From: VGWB01 sp964480945
Lineage (GTDB): Bacteria; Bacteroidota; Ignavibacteria; UBA10030
DNA: 49,331 bases
NCBI GenBank assembly: GCA_964480945.1
Contig: CAYZRX010000023.1
Location: 1 to 49,331 of the forward strand
Direction of reading: 5' to 3'
Under the pieces are notes generated by a model. That model had not been told where the DNA came from. It worked only from the letters and a program-made list of their open reading frames with translations, and did no database searches. Of this stretch, positions 18,202-27,384 are shown in pieces. The position numbers and the translations under genes were made by a program. Positions within the stretch are counted from its first letter, which is position 1. Every line of letters starts with the position of its first letter.

Positions 18202-19494
18202 CTACGCGTAAATGCCGCGAACTTTCAGAGTGCGCGCCACCTTGTCGATGGCAAGCACGTAGGCGCCAATTCGCATCGGCACCTTCTGACGCTCCGCGAT
18301 CTCGTACACGGCCGAGAAGGAAGCTTTCATCATCTGCTCCAGCGTGTCGTTCACACGCTCGAGCGGCCAGAAGTAGCCCATGCGATCTTGCACCCATTCG
18401 AAATAGGAAACGGTGACACCGCCGGCGTTCGCCAGAATGTCCGGGATCACCAGTATTCCCTTCTCCTGCAGAATGGGATCCGCTTTGGCGCTCGTGGGAC
18501 CGTTGGCTCCTTCACAGATAATCTTTGCTTTGATCTTCGGAGCGTTTCTTGGCGTGATCTGATCCTCTTTGGCAGCCGGGACCAGCACATCGCACTCGAG
18601 TTCCAAAAGTTCAGCTTGGCTGATTTTTTCCGCGCCCGGGAAGCTAGCAAGGGTTCGATGCATCTTCACCCAGTCGAGCGCCTTTTCCACATCGATGCCT
18701 TCCTTATTGTAGAACGCTCCGCTGATGTCGCCGATCCCAATGATCCTACACCCCTGTTGATGCAACAGCTGGGCTGAGACCGATCCCACGTTGCCAAATC
18801 CCTGGACAACGACCGTCGTCTCCTGCGGCTTCATGCCGAGCTTCTCCATCGCACACAGTGTCGCGATCATACAGCCTCGACCCGTGGCTTCACGCCGGCC
18901 GAGCGATCCCCCGATCAGCAGCGGCTTGCCCGTTACAACCGCCGGCTCCGTCCTCCGCATGTGCATGCTGTAGGTATCCATGATCCACGCCATAACCTGC
19001 TCGTCGGTATTCATATCAGGGGCAGGTACGTCGCGATCAGGACCGAAGACGTCGAGAAGATTCGAAGTATAACGCCGGGTGATTTTCTCAAGAACCAGTG
19101 GACTGAGCTCGGAGGGATCGCAGCGAACGCCGCCTTTCGCGCCGCCGAACGGAATATTCAAGATGGCGCACTTCCAGGTCATCCATGCAGCCAGTGCCTT
19201 CATTTCATCGAGCGTCACGTCCGGAGCATAGCGGATCCCTCCCTTCGATGGGCCGAGGATGTCGTTATGGATGACCCGATAACCTTCGAAGACTCTTACC
19301 TCGCCGGTGTCCATCGCAATGGGAATGGAAACGATGATCTGGCGGACGGGGGTCTTCAGGTATTCGTAGACGCCTGGTTCCAGGTCGAGGATGTGTGCGG
19401 CGACGTCGAATCTTCGCATCATCGACTCGAACGGATTCTCTCTGTCGACGATGGGTGCCGGTTCCTTGTATACAAATGGCTCCTGCGTGTCCAT
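18202..19494 (-). CDS. gdhA: Glu/Leu/Phe/Val dehydrogenase (glutamate dehydrogenase)
   Basis: Cytoplasmic NAD(P)-linked oxidative deamination of glutamate to 2-oxoglutarate and ammonia, or the reverse. The 430-residue length fits the hexameric class. The active-site signature is IPFGGAKGG with the catalytic Lys at 120. Substrate-side motifs (GPSKGGIRY; DVPAPDMNT) and the dinucleotide-binding GFGNVGS in the C-terminal half are present. Cofactor preference cannot be read reliably. It lies 30 nt after htpX. Confidence 0.95.
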   Translation of the reverse strand: MDTQEPFVYKEPAPIVDRENPFESMMRRFDVAAHILDLEPGVYEYLKTPVRQIIVSIPIAMDTGEVRVFEGYRVIHNDILGPSKGGIRYAPDVTLDEMKALAAWMTWKCAILNIPFGGAKGGVRCDPSELSPLVLEKITRRYTSNLLDVFGPDRDVPAPDMNTDEQVMAWIMDTYSMHMRRTEPAVVTGKPLLIGGSLGRREATGRGCMIATLCAMEKLGMKPQETTVVVQGFGNVGSVSAQLLHQQGCRIIGIGDISGAFYNKEGIDVEKALDWVKMHRTLASFPGAEKISQAELLELECDVLVPAAKEDQITPRNAPKIKAKIICEGANGPTSAKADPILQEKGILVIPDILANAGGVTVSYFEWVQDRMGYFWPLERVNDTLEQMMKASFSAVYEIAERQKVPMRIGAYVLAIDKVARTLKVRGIYA

Positions 19495-19524
19495 ACGGGG
19501 CTGTCGCTTTCCTTCAGTATCTGA

Positions 19525-20379
19525 TCATGAGAGCCCACCCATTGCCATATGCTCGAGTCGGGCTATTCGTTCCTCCGTGGGAGGGTGGGTTGAGAAGAGC
19601 TTCGTCACACCCCCGCCCCTGAGCGGATTGACGATGAAGAGGTGCGCGGTGGCGGTTCCGGCATTTGGCATGGGGTGGCGCTGCACGCCAGCTTCCAGCT
19701 TTCGCAGGGCATTGGCAAGGCTCAACGGCCGCCCGCTGATCTTCGCCCCACCCTCATCCGCAGCAAACTCCCGTGACCGCGAGATGGCGAATTGAATCAT
19801 CATTGCAGCCACCGGGGCAAGGATCAATATGAGCAGGCCCCCGAGCGGATTGGAATTGTCCCGGTCCCTGCCTCCCCCACCAAAGATCGCCGCAAACATT
19901 GCCATGCGCGCGAGCAGCATGATCGCACCCGCCATGGCCGCCACGAGCGTGCTTGTCAGAATGTCTCTGTGTTTCACATGAGCCAGCTCGTGTCCAAGGA
20001 CCCCTTCGATTTCATCATCGCTCAGCATCCGCAAGATCCCCTCCGTCGCGGCGACCGCCGCGTGGTCGGGATTCCGACCTGTCGCGAACGCGTTCGGCGT
20101 GTCGCCCGGAATGATGTAGATCTTGGGCATGGGCAGCTCAGCCTGCTGCGCCAGCTTCCGAACGATCGAATAGAGCCGGGGTGACTCTTCCTCATTGACT
20201 TGCCGCGCGCCGTAACTCATGAGCACAATCTTGTCTGAAAACCAGTACATCCCGAAGTTCATCAGCATCGAAAAGGCAAATGCGATGAAAAGCCCCTGTT
20301 CGCCTCCCAACCATTGGCCGACGAGCATCAGGAGGGCCATCAACAGCACCATAAGTCCGACGGTCTTAACCGTATTCAT
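19525..20379 (-). CDS. htpX: HtpX membrane zinc metalloprotease
   Basis: Heat-shock-linked inner-membrane protease that degrades misfolded membrane proteins. The 284-residue product has two N-terminal TM helices (about 5-20 and 28-45). The HEXXH zinc site is H130-ELA-H134 and the third ligand region is SREFAADEGGAKI. A further hydrophobic pair lies after the HEXXH helix. A clear AGGAGG-type ribosome-binding site (GTTAGGAGGAAGGGAACA) precedes the ATG at 20379. Upstream DNA (20380-20548) holds a 15-bp palindrome. Confidence 0.95.
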   Translation of the reverse strand: MNTVKTVGLMVLLMALLMLVGQWLGGEQGLFIAFAFSMLMNFGMYWFSDKIVLMSYGARQVNEEESPRLYSIVRKLAQQAELPMPKIYIIPGDTPNAFATGRNPDHAAVAATEGILRMLSDDEIEGVLGHELAHVKHRDILTSTLVAAMAGAIMLLARMAMFAAIFGGGGRDRDNSNPLGGLLILILAPVAAMMIQFAISRSREFAADEGGAKISGRPLSLANALRKLEAGVQRHPMPNAGTATAHLFIVNPLRGGGVTKLFSTHPPTEERIARLEHMAMGGLS

Positions 20380-20462
20380 TGTTCCCTTCCTCCTAACTAC
20401 CAGAACACTCTCCCCTCCCGGAAGAGTTCACAGATTGCCGACCAATCTAAGCAAAAAATGGG

Positions 20463-20477
20463 GCAGATTCAATCTGC
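20463..20477. promoter_or_regulatory. 15-bp perfect palindrome upstream of htpX, possible operator
   Basis: GCAGATT-C-AATCTGC is a perfect 7-bp inverted repeat around one central base. It lies 84 nt before the htpX start, in the 169-bp spacer between htpX and the hydrolase gene. It could bind a dimeric regulator, but no such site is known to me for htpX. A chance palindrome is possible. Confidence 0.35.
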
Positions 20478-20548
20478 TTCATAGATCAGGGGGATCATCG
20501 GTCTCCGAAGGTAAGGCCTGATCGCGGCGGTGCGGGGGCGGAGATACT

Positions 20549-21433
20549 TCAGCGTCGGCGAACAGGTGGGTACGCTGATGTCACACCCTCGGCATCTCTG
20601 AGGCGAGCGAGGTTTCGCATCACCAAATCGAGATTCTCATCCAGAAAGTGTCTCGAGAGCCGTCGCGCTCGTCGAACCTCCAGCGAATCGATATGGCCAA
20701 ACAGGAGGTCCTCGGCAAAGAACTTGCCTGTCACCGTCGTCTCCCCGCTCGGGTTCGTAACAGCGGAGCCGCCCCAGAAGTTCACCCCGTCCTCAAACCC
20801 GACACGGTTACAGAAAAGGATGTACGAACTCAGGAGCCGTGCGTAGACGCGATGCTGTTCGTGATTGATCTGGGCATTCTGGAGATCCGCGCCCCCTCCG
20901 GCAATGCGCGATGGGCTCGCAGTGAGGGTAAGGATCGCTTCCGCACCGTCGTGGGCGAGCAGATAGGGGAGTGAGAGATGCCAGAGATCCTCGCAGATGA
21001 GGATACCAAAGCGACCCAGCTTCGAGTCGAACGCTTCCACCAGCTTCCCGGGGCTGAAGTAGCGCCCCTCCTCGAACATCCCGTAGGTTGGAGGATAGAT
21101 CTTCCTGTGGACGTGAGCGACCTCTCCATCTTCCAGGAAGAGCGCGGAGTTATAGATGCCGTGATCGGGACCGCTTTCGATGAATCCCAGGAGGATCGAA
21201 ACAGACCTGCTTCGTTCCTTCAGCGGCCGAAACAGCGGATCGGTGAGAGGATTGACGGCAAGGTCCCACGCAAGATCCCGGACAGTATATCCGGTCAAGC
21301 TCAACTCCGGGAACATGACGAGCTGAGCACCGCCCCTGACCGCCTCATCGACAAGCTGCAGATGGTGGTCGAGGTTTGCCTGAAGATTTCCAACCTTGGA
21401 ATCGATTTGAGCGAGGGCAGCCTTGAAATTCAT
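20549..21433 (-). CDS. Carbon-nitrogen hydrolase (nitrilase superfamily)
   Basis: Cytoplasmic amidase-type enzyme. The ATG at 21433 gives 294 residues; an upstream in-frame TTG is less likely. The catalytic triad of the superfamily is complete: E43 (FPELSLTGY), K111 (HRKIYPPTYGMFEEG) and C147 (GILICEDLWH). The sequence around YPPTYGMFEEGRYFSPG resembles the glutaminase domain of NAD synthetases, but no synthetase domain is attached. An ammonia-supplying or stand-alone amidase role is therefore open. It lies 44 nt after a small TPM protein. Confidence 0.88.
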   Translation of the reverse strand: MNFKAALAQIDSKVGNLQANLDHHLQLVDEAVRGGAQLVMFPELSLTGYTVRDLAWDLAVNPLTDPLFRPLKERSRSVSILLGFIESGPDHGIYNSALFLEDGEVAHVHRKIYPPTYGMFEEGRYFSPGKLVEAFDSKLGRFGILICEDLWHLSLPYLLAHDGAEAILTLTASPSRIAGGGADLQNAQINHEQHRVYARLLSSYILFCNRVGFEDGVNFWGGSAVTNPSGETTVTGKFFAEDLLFGHIDSLEVRRARRLSRHFLDENLDLVMRNLARLRDAEGVTSAYPPVRRR

Positions 21434-21477
21434 GGTCAGCAATTCGTAGGTCGACGCCAGACTACTCTTGACAGACG

Positions 21478-21933
21478 TCAGCGCACATCGACTTCGTTGG
21501 GAAGTTCGTCCCTGTCCCCTTTTTCGTGAGGGAAGTGTTGCGCCAGGATTTCACCCATTTGAGCGACGGCATCGATGAGTCCCTCCCGATACTCCTTCCT
21601 CGAAAATCTGGATGCCGCGCTGTCTGCGACACGCTGCCAGGTCTGAGCGTCGACCTTTCCATGGATCTCCTCGTCGGCGAGCACGAACAACTCTCGGTGC
21701 TCCAGCAACACGTACAGCAGGACTCCATTCCGGTGTTTGGTCCCGGTCATTCCGAGCCGATGGAACTCTCGCCGGGCAAGCTCCTCCACGCTCAGCGACC
21801 GCTCCTTTTTATGCCTCCGCTGTCGCACAGCGACGCGGATCTCGCCTGATGTCTTCTTCTCGGCCCCGGCGATCGCGTCCGCGACGGCGTTCAGGTCTTG
21901 TTTCGAGAGAATGTGCTTGATGAGGTTTGCCAC
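21478..21933 (-). CDS. TPM-domain protein without signal peptide
   Basis: A 151-residue protein consisting of a TPM (YgcG/Psb32) domain, with the pattern KKTSGEIRVAVRQ, HRNGVLLYVLLEHRELFVLADEEI and LIDAVAQMGEILAQHFP. There is no signal peptide and no glycine-rich tail, so it appears cytoplasmic or peripheral. The TPM protein at 26620-27375, by contrast, is exported and has such a tail. Both belong to the same minus-strand run. The biochemical function of stand-alone bacterial TPM proteins is uncertain; a phosphatase activity is known for a plant relative. Confidence 0.82.
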   Translation of the reverse strand: MANLIKHILSKQDLNAVADAIAGAEKKTSGEIRVAVRQRRHKKERSLSVEELARREFHRLGMTGTKHRNGVLLYVLLEHRELFVLADEEIHGKVDAQTWQRVADSAASRFSRKEYREGLIDAVAQMGEILAQHFPHEKGDRDELPNEVDVR

Positions 21934-21940
21934 GGTGGCC

Positions 21941-22618
21941 TCACGAAAGATCGATCATTTTGATATCTTTGATGTATTGGACGGTCTTATCTTCCTTCAG
22001 ATTGATCAGCTTCTCCATCTTCGATTCGATCCGGTCGACGTTGTCTTTGATGATCTTGAGATATTTCGTGCTTTTCTCCGGGAGCTCGCGTCCGAGAAGC
22101 TGCGCGATCACCTCTTTCATGTTCTTGAGCGGCGCGCTGATCTCGGTCGTGATGCCCACAACCATCTCCTGCATCGCCTCCAACCTCTTCTGTCGAATCT
22201 CCAGCTCCGCGATCTCCTGCTGAAACTTTTCCTTCTCCACGACGCTCAAGATCGTTTTCGGAAGGATCGGCGTGCTGATCTCTTCCTTTACTAGGTAATC
22301 ATGAACGCCGAGTTTCATGACCTCTACAGCGAGATTCATGTCTTTGTTCACCGTCAGGAAGATGACGGGCGTGTCGATATTCTTCTCCTTGAGGGCCTTC
22401 GTGATCTCGAGGCCGTTCATCCCCGGCAGGAAGTAATCCATCAGGATCACGTCGATCTCTTTGTTCCGCACAGCTTCCTCGATCCCTTCGCTCCCGTTCT
22501 CCTTCCAGATCACGCTGATCGTTGCCTCGTCAAATCTATCGAGATAGATCTTGACGAGTTTTGCAAAGTCGACGTTATCCTCGACGAGGAGAACGACGAT
22601 GCTGTTGTCCATGCTCAT
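21941..22618 (-). CDS. Response regulator with a degenerate histidine-kinase dimerisation helix
   Basis: The ATG at 22618 gives 225 residues. Residues 1-125 are a receiver domain with the acidic pocket (VEDN), phosphoacceptor D61 (MDYFLPGMNG), T89 and K111. A coiled segment (about 126-152) follows, then residues 150-200 resemble the dimerisation (DHp) helix of a histidine kinase. The H-box position reads GITTEISAPLK: the usual His of GIAHEIRNPL is T158, and no ATP-binding domain follows. It probably acts as a phosphorylation-dependent dimer or partner module, not a kinase. Its start lies 44 nt inside the preceding regulator gene. Confidence 0.85.
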   Translation of the reverse strand: MSMDNSIVVLLVEDNVDFAKLVKIYLDRFDEATISVIWKENGSEGIEEAVRNKEIDVILMDYFLPGMNGLEITKALKEKNIDTPVIFLTVNKDMNLAVEVMKLGVHDYLVKEEISTPILPKTILSVVEKEKFQQEIAELEIRQKRLEAMQEMVVGITTEISAPLKNMKEVIAQLLGRELPEKSTKYLKIIKDNVDRIESKMEKLINLKEDKTVQYIKDIKMIDLS

Positions 22619-23051
22619 AGCCCATGCCTCGCTCAGAGGGGTGACAGTATTCCTGGATCGCTTGAAGGACCGAGCCGACGTCGTCCAGAATGACGGACTT
22701 TGAAAAGTACCGGCTGGCACCAAGCTCGTATGCCCTGCGGACATCCTCCTCGCGCTCGGACGTGCTCAGGATGATGACCGGGATGCTCTTCGTTTTCTCT
22801 TCTTCCTTCAAGCGTCGGAGCACCTCCCGTCCGTCGATCCGAGGAAGATTGAAATCCAGCAAGACGAGATCGGGCTTTCTTGCCGAGTCCGGATCGAGGG
22901 CGTTCAGATATTCAAGCGCCGCGTGGGCATCGTCAAAGTACGTGAACTGGTCCTTCCGCCCCGTCTTCTGAAATGCCCACTGCAGTATTTTCGCATGATC
23001 AGGGTTATCATCTATTAAGACAATTCGCAACGCAGGTATGGTTGATTCCAC
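22575..23051 (-). CDS. Single-domain response regulator (Rcp1-like)
   Basis: A 158-residue receiver domain of the kind paired with phytochrome-type kinases. It shows IDDNPDHAKILQWAF, phosphoacceptor D66 (DLVLLDFNLPRIDG), the conserved ST pair (ILSTSE) and the lysine (YFSKS). The C-terminal tail is short and has no DNA-binding domain. It starts 11 nt after the PAS/GAF histidine kinase stop and overlaps the next regulator gene by 44 nt. It is therefore the likely direct phosphate receiver of that kinase. Confidence 0.9.
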   Translation of the reverse strand: MESTIPALRIVLIDDNPDHAKILQWAFQKTGRKDQFTYFDDAHAALEYLNALDPDSARKPDLVLLDFNLPRIDGREVLRRLKEEEKTKSIPVIILSTSEREEDVRRAYELGASRYFSKSVILDDVGSVLQAIQEYCHPSERGMGYEHGQQHRRSPRRG

Positions 23052-23062
23052 CGATTTCCCCC

Positions 23063-25552
23063 TTAAACGGTTGGTATCGTGAAAGAGAATGTAGACCCGA
23101 GCCCGGGTCTTGACTCGACCCGGATTCGCCCCCCCTGTGATTCGACGATCTTCTTAACGATCGCCAGGCCCGCCCCCGCTCCCTCGTACTCGTCCTTTCT
23201 ATGAAGTCGTTGAAAAATCAGAAAGATCTTGTCGAAGTAGGCATCTTCGATCCCGATGCCGTTGTCCCGGACGTAGATGGTGGTGAAGTCCGGCGCCACG
23301 GACGCGCCGATTTCGATGCGCGGAATCGGCTTGTCGCAGAACTTCAAGGCATTCGATATCAGGTTGCGGAACACGATCCGCAGATGGGTATCCACGCCCA
23401 CAACTTCCGGCAGGCGCTCGGCAACGGTAATTTCCGTCTTACGCTCCCGAATGGAAAATCGAAGCTCCTCGAGCACTTCCGCGACTAGCACCGAGAGATC
23501 GACGCGAGTTTTCTTTTCCACAAGCTTGCTGATGCGGGAGAGAACGAGCAATTCGTCGATCAAGCGCTTCATGTGCGTACAGGACTCGACGATCGACTGC
23601 AAGTACTCCTGACCGGCAGCATCGAAGAGATGGAGATAGTCATGCTTGATCATCTTCGCAAAACCTTCGACGCTGATCAGGGGCTCCTTCAGGTCGTGCG
23701 ACACAACGTACGTGAAGTCGTCGAGCTCTTTGTTCCGTGCTTCAATCTCCTGCGATTTCCTTATCGTCTCCTGGTAGAGGTTGGCTTTTTCGATCGCAAT
23801 CCCTGCGACGTTGGCAATGCTCTGCAAAAGGGTGAGGTGGTCCTCACTGTAGGCCTCCCGGCCGCACGATTGCACGGACAGCACGCCGATCGTCCTGTCC
23901 TTCGAAATCATCGGCACGTACATCAAGGACGCTCCCGCGCCGTCTGATCGCTCAGGCTGCTGGAGGTCATGGAGCCCGCTGCGGAGCTCGAGGATCGGCT
24001 TGCGGGCACTAAGGGCCTTGTACGTCGGCATGAAGCTCTCCAGCGCGAGCGGCGATCCCTGCACCTGAATTTCGATCCGCTCGCCATCGACGGTGTTCAC
24101 GCTGAAGAGCGGATGGATCAGCCGTTTCTGCTCTTGATAGAGGTCGATGGAGAACGAGTCGATTGGAATTACCTTCCCAACCTGTTGGTACGTGATTCGC
24201 GCGATCTCCTTCGTGTCGAATGCTTCTGTCAACGCGCTGCTCAGATCGTACAGCACCTGGAGTCGCTGGAGCTGCCGGCTCAGCTCCTCCCTCGATGCCT
24301 GGCGCTCGCTGATATCACGGGCGATATTGACCATGAGCACGGGGTCGCCTGCCGAGTTCCTGAGGAGCGTCGTATTCAGGCTCACAGCCACCCGGTCGTT
24401 GTTCTTGCGGAGCCACGTGATATCGAAATCACGCAAAACATTGTTTTCCCTCATCTGCTCCAGCCAGCTCATGTAAGAGCGCAGTTCCTCCTCGGGTACC
24501 CACGGATAGGGGATCTCCGATCCGAACGCCTCGCGGCGAGTGAATCCTGTGAATCGCTCAAACTCGTCATTGACATCAAGGACTTTTCCCTGCAGGTCAG
24601 TAATCACGAGGGCATCCACCATCGAGTTGATCACGTTTCGCAGCAGCCCCTCAGAATCCATCAACCGCTTCTCCAGCTCTTTACGGTCCGTTATATCGCT
24701 GATGGAAAGATTGAGCGCAGGGGCCCGTTTATACCAGCTGAGGGCGAAGGAGGTTTCAACGTCGACCGGAGAGCCGTTCTCGCGTAGCACTCGTATCTCG
24801 AATCGGGTTGGGATCGTCTCACCTCGGAAGATGCGCTGCTGAAGAAGAGAGAAAAACATCCGCGAACCCTCATCGAGAAAGAGCTGAATCTCCTTCCCTA
24901 ACACCTCGTCGCTCGAACGATATCCCAGAAGCTTGCAGAACACCGGATTGGCAAGCACAATCCGGTCATCCTGTAAGATCGAGATCCCGTACGGTGAATG
25001 CAGGAAGAGGGAGTGGTAATCTGTATCCTCGTCGGTGGGAAGCGGGAAAAACTCCGGGACGATCATCGTTGTTCGGTTGATTCTCCAGAGCTTCCCTGTG
25101 GCGGCTGCATTTTGTTCTCCCCGCTCGAGCGAAACCAAAAAGAATCCGTCGGGCAGGCGCGAGGCCACAAGGAGGAAAGCCGCCTTGGAACGTGGCTTCG
25201 CTTTCAAGTGAACATGTGCCTGAAGTGTACCCCGCTTGGCCAGTGTGGACAGAAGGTCTTCGGCCTCGCCCGATTCCTCCCGCTCGAGCAACTTGTCCAG
25301 TGACGTCCTGAGCAGAGCCGGCCTCCGAAGATCGAGGAACCTCACCGCAGCCCCGTTTGCATCGACACAGCGCCCCGTCTTGTCGATAAGCAGCATCGCG
25401 ACGAACGCTTTCATGAATGCACTCCGGAACGCGTCCCACGTCGGAACGGCTGCCATCGCACCGCGCGGACTCGCCAGCAGGCGCGGTGATTTGAGGCCGT
25501 TACCTTTTGGAGCCGCGCGTCCGCGCCGATATGTCGACGAGACCGATCTCAC
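23063..25552 (-). CDS. PAS-PAS-PAS-GAF sensor histidine kinase
   Basis: Soluble sensor kinase of 829 residues. It has a divergent PAS-like region (about 38-160), PAS at about 175-290 (SPYGISILQDDRIVLANPVF), PAS at about 295-420 (DALVITDLQGKVLDVNDEF) and GAF at about 430-600. HisKA carries the H-box in FTYVVSHDLKEPLISVEGF. HATPase_c has the N-box (FRNLISNALKFC), DNGIGI and GAGAGLAIVKKIVE. The sequence resembles the kinase module of bacteriophytochromes, but I see no bilin lyase-type PAS-GAF-PHY core. The start is GTG at 25552, in a GTGA overlap with the DAHP synthase stop. No TM segment is visible, so the ligand is probably cytoplasmic. Confidence 0.9.
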   Translation of the reverse strand: MRSVSSTYRRGRAAPKGNGLKSPRLLASPRGAMAAVPTWDAFRSAFMKAFVAMLLIDKTGRCVDANGAAVRFLDLRRPALLRTSLDKLLEREESGEAEDLLSTLAKRGTLQAHVHLKAKPRSKAAFLLVASRLPDGFFLVSLERGEQNAAATGKLWRINRTTMIVPEFFPLPTDEDTDYHSLFLHSPYGISILQDDRIVLANPVFCKLLGYRSSDEVLGKEIQLFLDEGSRMFFSLLQQRIFRGETIPTRFEIRVLRENGSPVDVETSFALSWYKRAPALNLSISDITDRKELEKRLMDSEGLLRNVINSMVDALVITDLQGKVLDVNDEFERFTGFTRREAFGSEIPYPWVPEEELRSYMSWLEQMRENNVLRDFDITWLRKNNDRVAVSLNTTLLRNSAGDPVLMVNIARDISERQASREELSRQLQRLQVLYDLSSALTEAFDTKEIARITYQQVGKVIPIDSFSIDLYQEQKRLIHPLFSVNTVDGERIEIQVQGSPLALESFMPTYKALSARKPILELRSGLHDLQQPERSDGAGASLMYVPMISKDRTIGVLSVQSCGREAYSEDHLTLLQSIANVAGIAIEKANLYQETIRKSQEIEARNKELDDFTYVVSHDLKEPLISVEGFAKMIKHDYLHLFDAAGQEYLQSIVESCTHMKRLIDELLVLSRISKLVEKKTRVDLSVLVAEVLEELRFSIRERKTEITVAERLPEVVGVDTHLRIVFRNLISNALKFCDKPIPRIEIGASVAPDFTTIYVRDNGIGIEDAYFDKIFLIFQRLHRKDEYEGAGAGLAIVKKIVESQGGRIRVESRPGLGSTFSFTIPTV

Positions 25553-26589
25553 GCGACCGACACCTTGGGTTCAGCAGGTACTGTCCGCTGCGTGTAGGGA
25601 GCAAGGGCACGAAGGCGATCTAGCAGAAGCCTGAATTTGTCAGGCCGGAGCGACTGGAAACCGTCCGAGAGAGCGGCCTGAGGATCCTGGTGGACCTCGA
25701 TCAGCAAGCCGTCGGCTCCAGCGACGACGGCCGCCTGAGACATCGGGAGGACCAGGTCCCAAGCGCCGGTGCCATGGCTCGGATCGACAACGATGGGAAG
25801 ATGCGACAACCGTTTGATGACGGGCACGGCATTCAGGTCCAGCGTATTGCGCGTGTATGGCTCAAACGTTCGAATCCCTCGCTCACACAAAATGATGTTG
25901 TAATTTCCCTTCGAGGCGATATATTCGGCAGACATGAGCAATTCTTCGATCGTCGCCGAAAGTCCGCGCTTCAGCAGTACGGGCTGTCTCAGTTCACCCA
26001 CCCGCTCCAGGAGCGAGAAGTTGTACATATTGCGAGCGCCAATTTGAAGAACGTCCGCGTATTCCGCAACGAGGGCGAGGGTTTCCGTATCCTTCACCTC
26101 CGTCACGATGTGCAAGCCCGTCTTGTCCGCCGCCTCACGGAGGTACTCGAGCCCGTCGTTCTTGAGACCCTGAAAAGCGTACGGTGAGGTACGAGGCTTG
26201 TAGGCACCGCCCCGCAGGAACTTCACCCCCATCTCCCGCAGCATCTCCGCTACTTCGAGGATTTGCTCCCTGCTCTCAACCGAACAAGGACCTGCAATGA
26301 TCGCCAGCTCACGTCCCCCAATCTCATCACTTCCCACACGGATGACCGTCGCTTCGTTCTTCACCTCCCGGCTCACAAGCTTGAACGGCTTCGACACGGG
26401 TACGGCATCCACAACCCCCGGTAGGCTTAAGAAGAGATCCGGGTCGAGCCTCCCCTTGTTCCCCGTAATACCGATCGCAATTCTCTGTGCGCCCGGAATC
26501 TCGTGCGCCGCGTACCCGAGAGTGTGGATCTTCGCTTTGACCCTCTCAACTTCCTCCCTCGACGCGTGCAGATTCATCAGCACCAGCAT
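25549..26589 (-). CDS. aroF: 3-deoxy-7-phosphoheptulonate (DAHP) synthase, Thermotoga/Bacillus type
   Basis: First step of the shikimate pathway: phosphoenolpyruvate plus erythrose 4-phosphate gives DAHP. The 346-residue protein has an N-terminal ferredoxin-like regulatory domain (about 1-70), as in type I-beta enzymes that are feedback-inhibited by tyrosine or phenylalanine. The barrel follows, with metal ligand C102 (AGPCSVES) and substrate lysine K131 (FLRGGAYKPRTSPY). Metal ligands DPSHGTG and the GLLIEVH segment near the C-terminus are also present. It is coupled to the histidine kinase by a 4-nt overlap, which is an odd pairing for a biosynthetic gene. Confidence 0.94.
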   Translation of the reverse strand: MLVLMNLHASREEVERVKAKIHTLGYAAHEIPGAQRIAIGITGNKGRLDPDLFLSLPGVVDAVPVSKPFKLVSREVKNEATVIRVGSDEIGGRELAIIAGPCSVESREQILEVAEMLREMGVKFLRGGAYKPRTSPYAFQGLKNDGLEYLREAADKTGLHIVTEVKDTETLALVAEYADVLQIGARNMYNFSLLERVGELRQPVLLKRGLSATIEELLMSAEYIASKGNYNIILCERGIRTFEPYTRNTLDLNAVPVIKRLSHLPIVVDPSHGTGAWDLVLPMSQAAVVAGADGLLIEVHQDPQAALSDGFQSLRPDKFRLLLDRLRALAPYTQRTVPAEPKVSVA

Positions 26590-26619
26590 AATACCTTCTC
26601 CAATCCCGTTGGACAGAAC

Positions 26620-27375
26620 CTACCAACTGCCGCTCGCACCACCACCGCCGGCCATCCCCCCGCCTCCACTCCAGCCACCTCCTGAAAATCCCCCTCCGCC
26701 CAAACCACCGCCGCCCAAGCCTCCCGAACGCCAACCCCAGCCGGAGGTATAGAACGCCCCGCTCGATCCGATGAGATATCGGCGCTTCGTGGCAAGCAAG
26801 GGTAGGAAAAAAACGAGGAAGAAGATGACGAAGAATAGCACCATGATGCCGCTGATGAGTGGTGCAGGTCCTCCATGGGGCTTCACCTTGTACTCGCCGG
26901 CCGTCGCCGCCATGATGGCGGACACGCCGGACGTCAGCCCCGCATAGAAATTGTTCGCCTTGAAATAGGGGATCATTTCGTTATCGACGATCTGAGAAGT
27001 CAAGGCATCCGTCAGTACTCCCTCGAGACCGTAGCCGGCATCGATTCGGGCCTTCTTATCATCCTTGGCAACAAGAACGAGCACACCGTTGTCCTTTGAT
27101 TTTTGCCCGATCTTGTTCTTTTCGAACACCTGCATCGAATAGTCTTCGATCGCCTCTCCTTTGAGAGAACTGATGAGCAGTACAGCGATCTGGGTAGAGG
27201 TCGAATCCTCGAACCCTTGCAGTCGTGTTTCGAGTGCGCGCCATTCATTGAACGACAGTGAATTCGTAAAATCGGTCACACGCTGCTCCAGCGTCGGGAT
27301 CTCGAGCTGCGCGCTCGCCGCCGTCGCGACAAATAGAATCAGAATGCCCAGAGCAAATAATCGTGGAGAATTCAT
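26620..27375 (-). CDS. Exported TPM-domain protein with glycine-rich tail
   Basis: A 251-residue protein with a signal peptide (cleavage after about AASAQ), a TPM domain (about 28-165) and a TM helix (about 175-195). It ends in a long Gly/Ser tail (GGGLGGGGFSGGG, ending SGSW), the classic YgcG layout. This gene follows lemA by 9 nt; lemA-TPM pairs are widespread and usually placed in the cell envelope. The function is not established. Confidence 0.9.
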   Translation of the reverse strand: MNSPRLFALGILILFVATAASAQLEIPTLEQRVTDFTNSLSFNEWRALETRLQGFEDSTSTQIAVLLISSLKGEAIEDYSMQVFEKNKIGQKSKDNGVLVLVAKDDKKARIDAGYGLEGVLTDALTSQIVDNEMIPYFKANNFYAGLTSGVSAIMAATAGEYKVKPHGGPAPLISGIMVLFFVIFFLVFFLPLLATKRRYLIGSSGAFYTSGWGWRSGGLGGGGLGGGGFSGGGWSGGGGMAGGGGASGSW

Positions 27376-27384
27376 AGTGTGCCC

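Noticed and set aside
18193..18397. N-terminal extension of the unknown gene into gdhA
   Set aside because: The extension lacks signal-peptide character and overlaps the conserved C-terminus of glutamate dehydrogenase. The GTG at 18193 gives a clear signal peptide.
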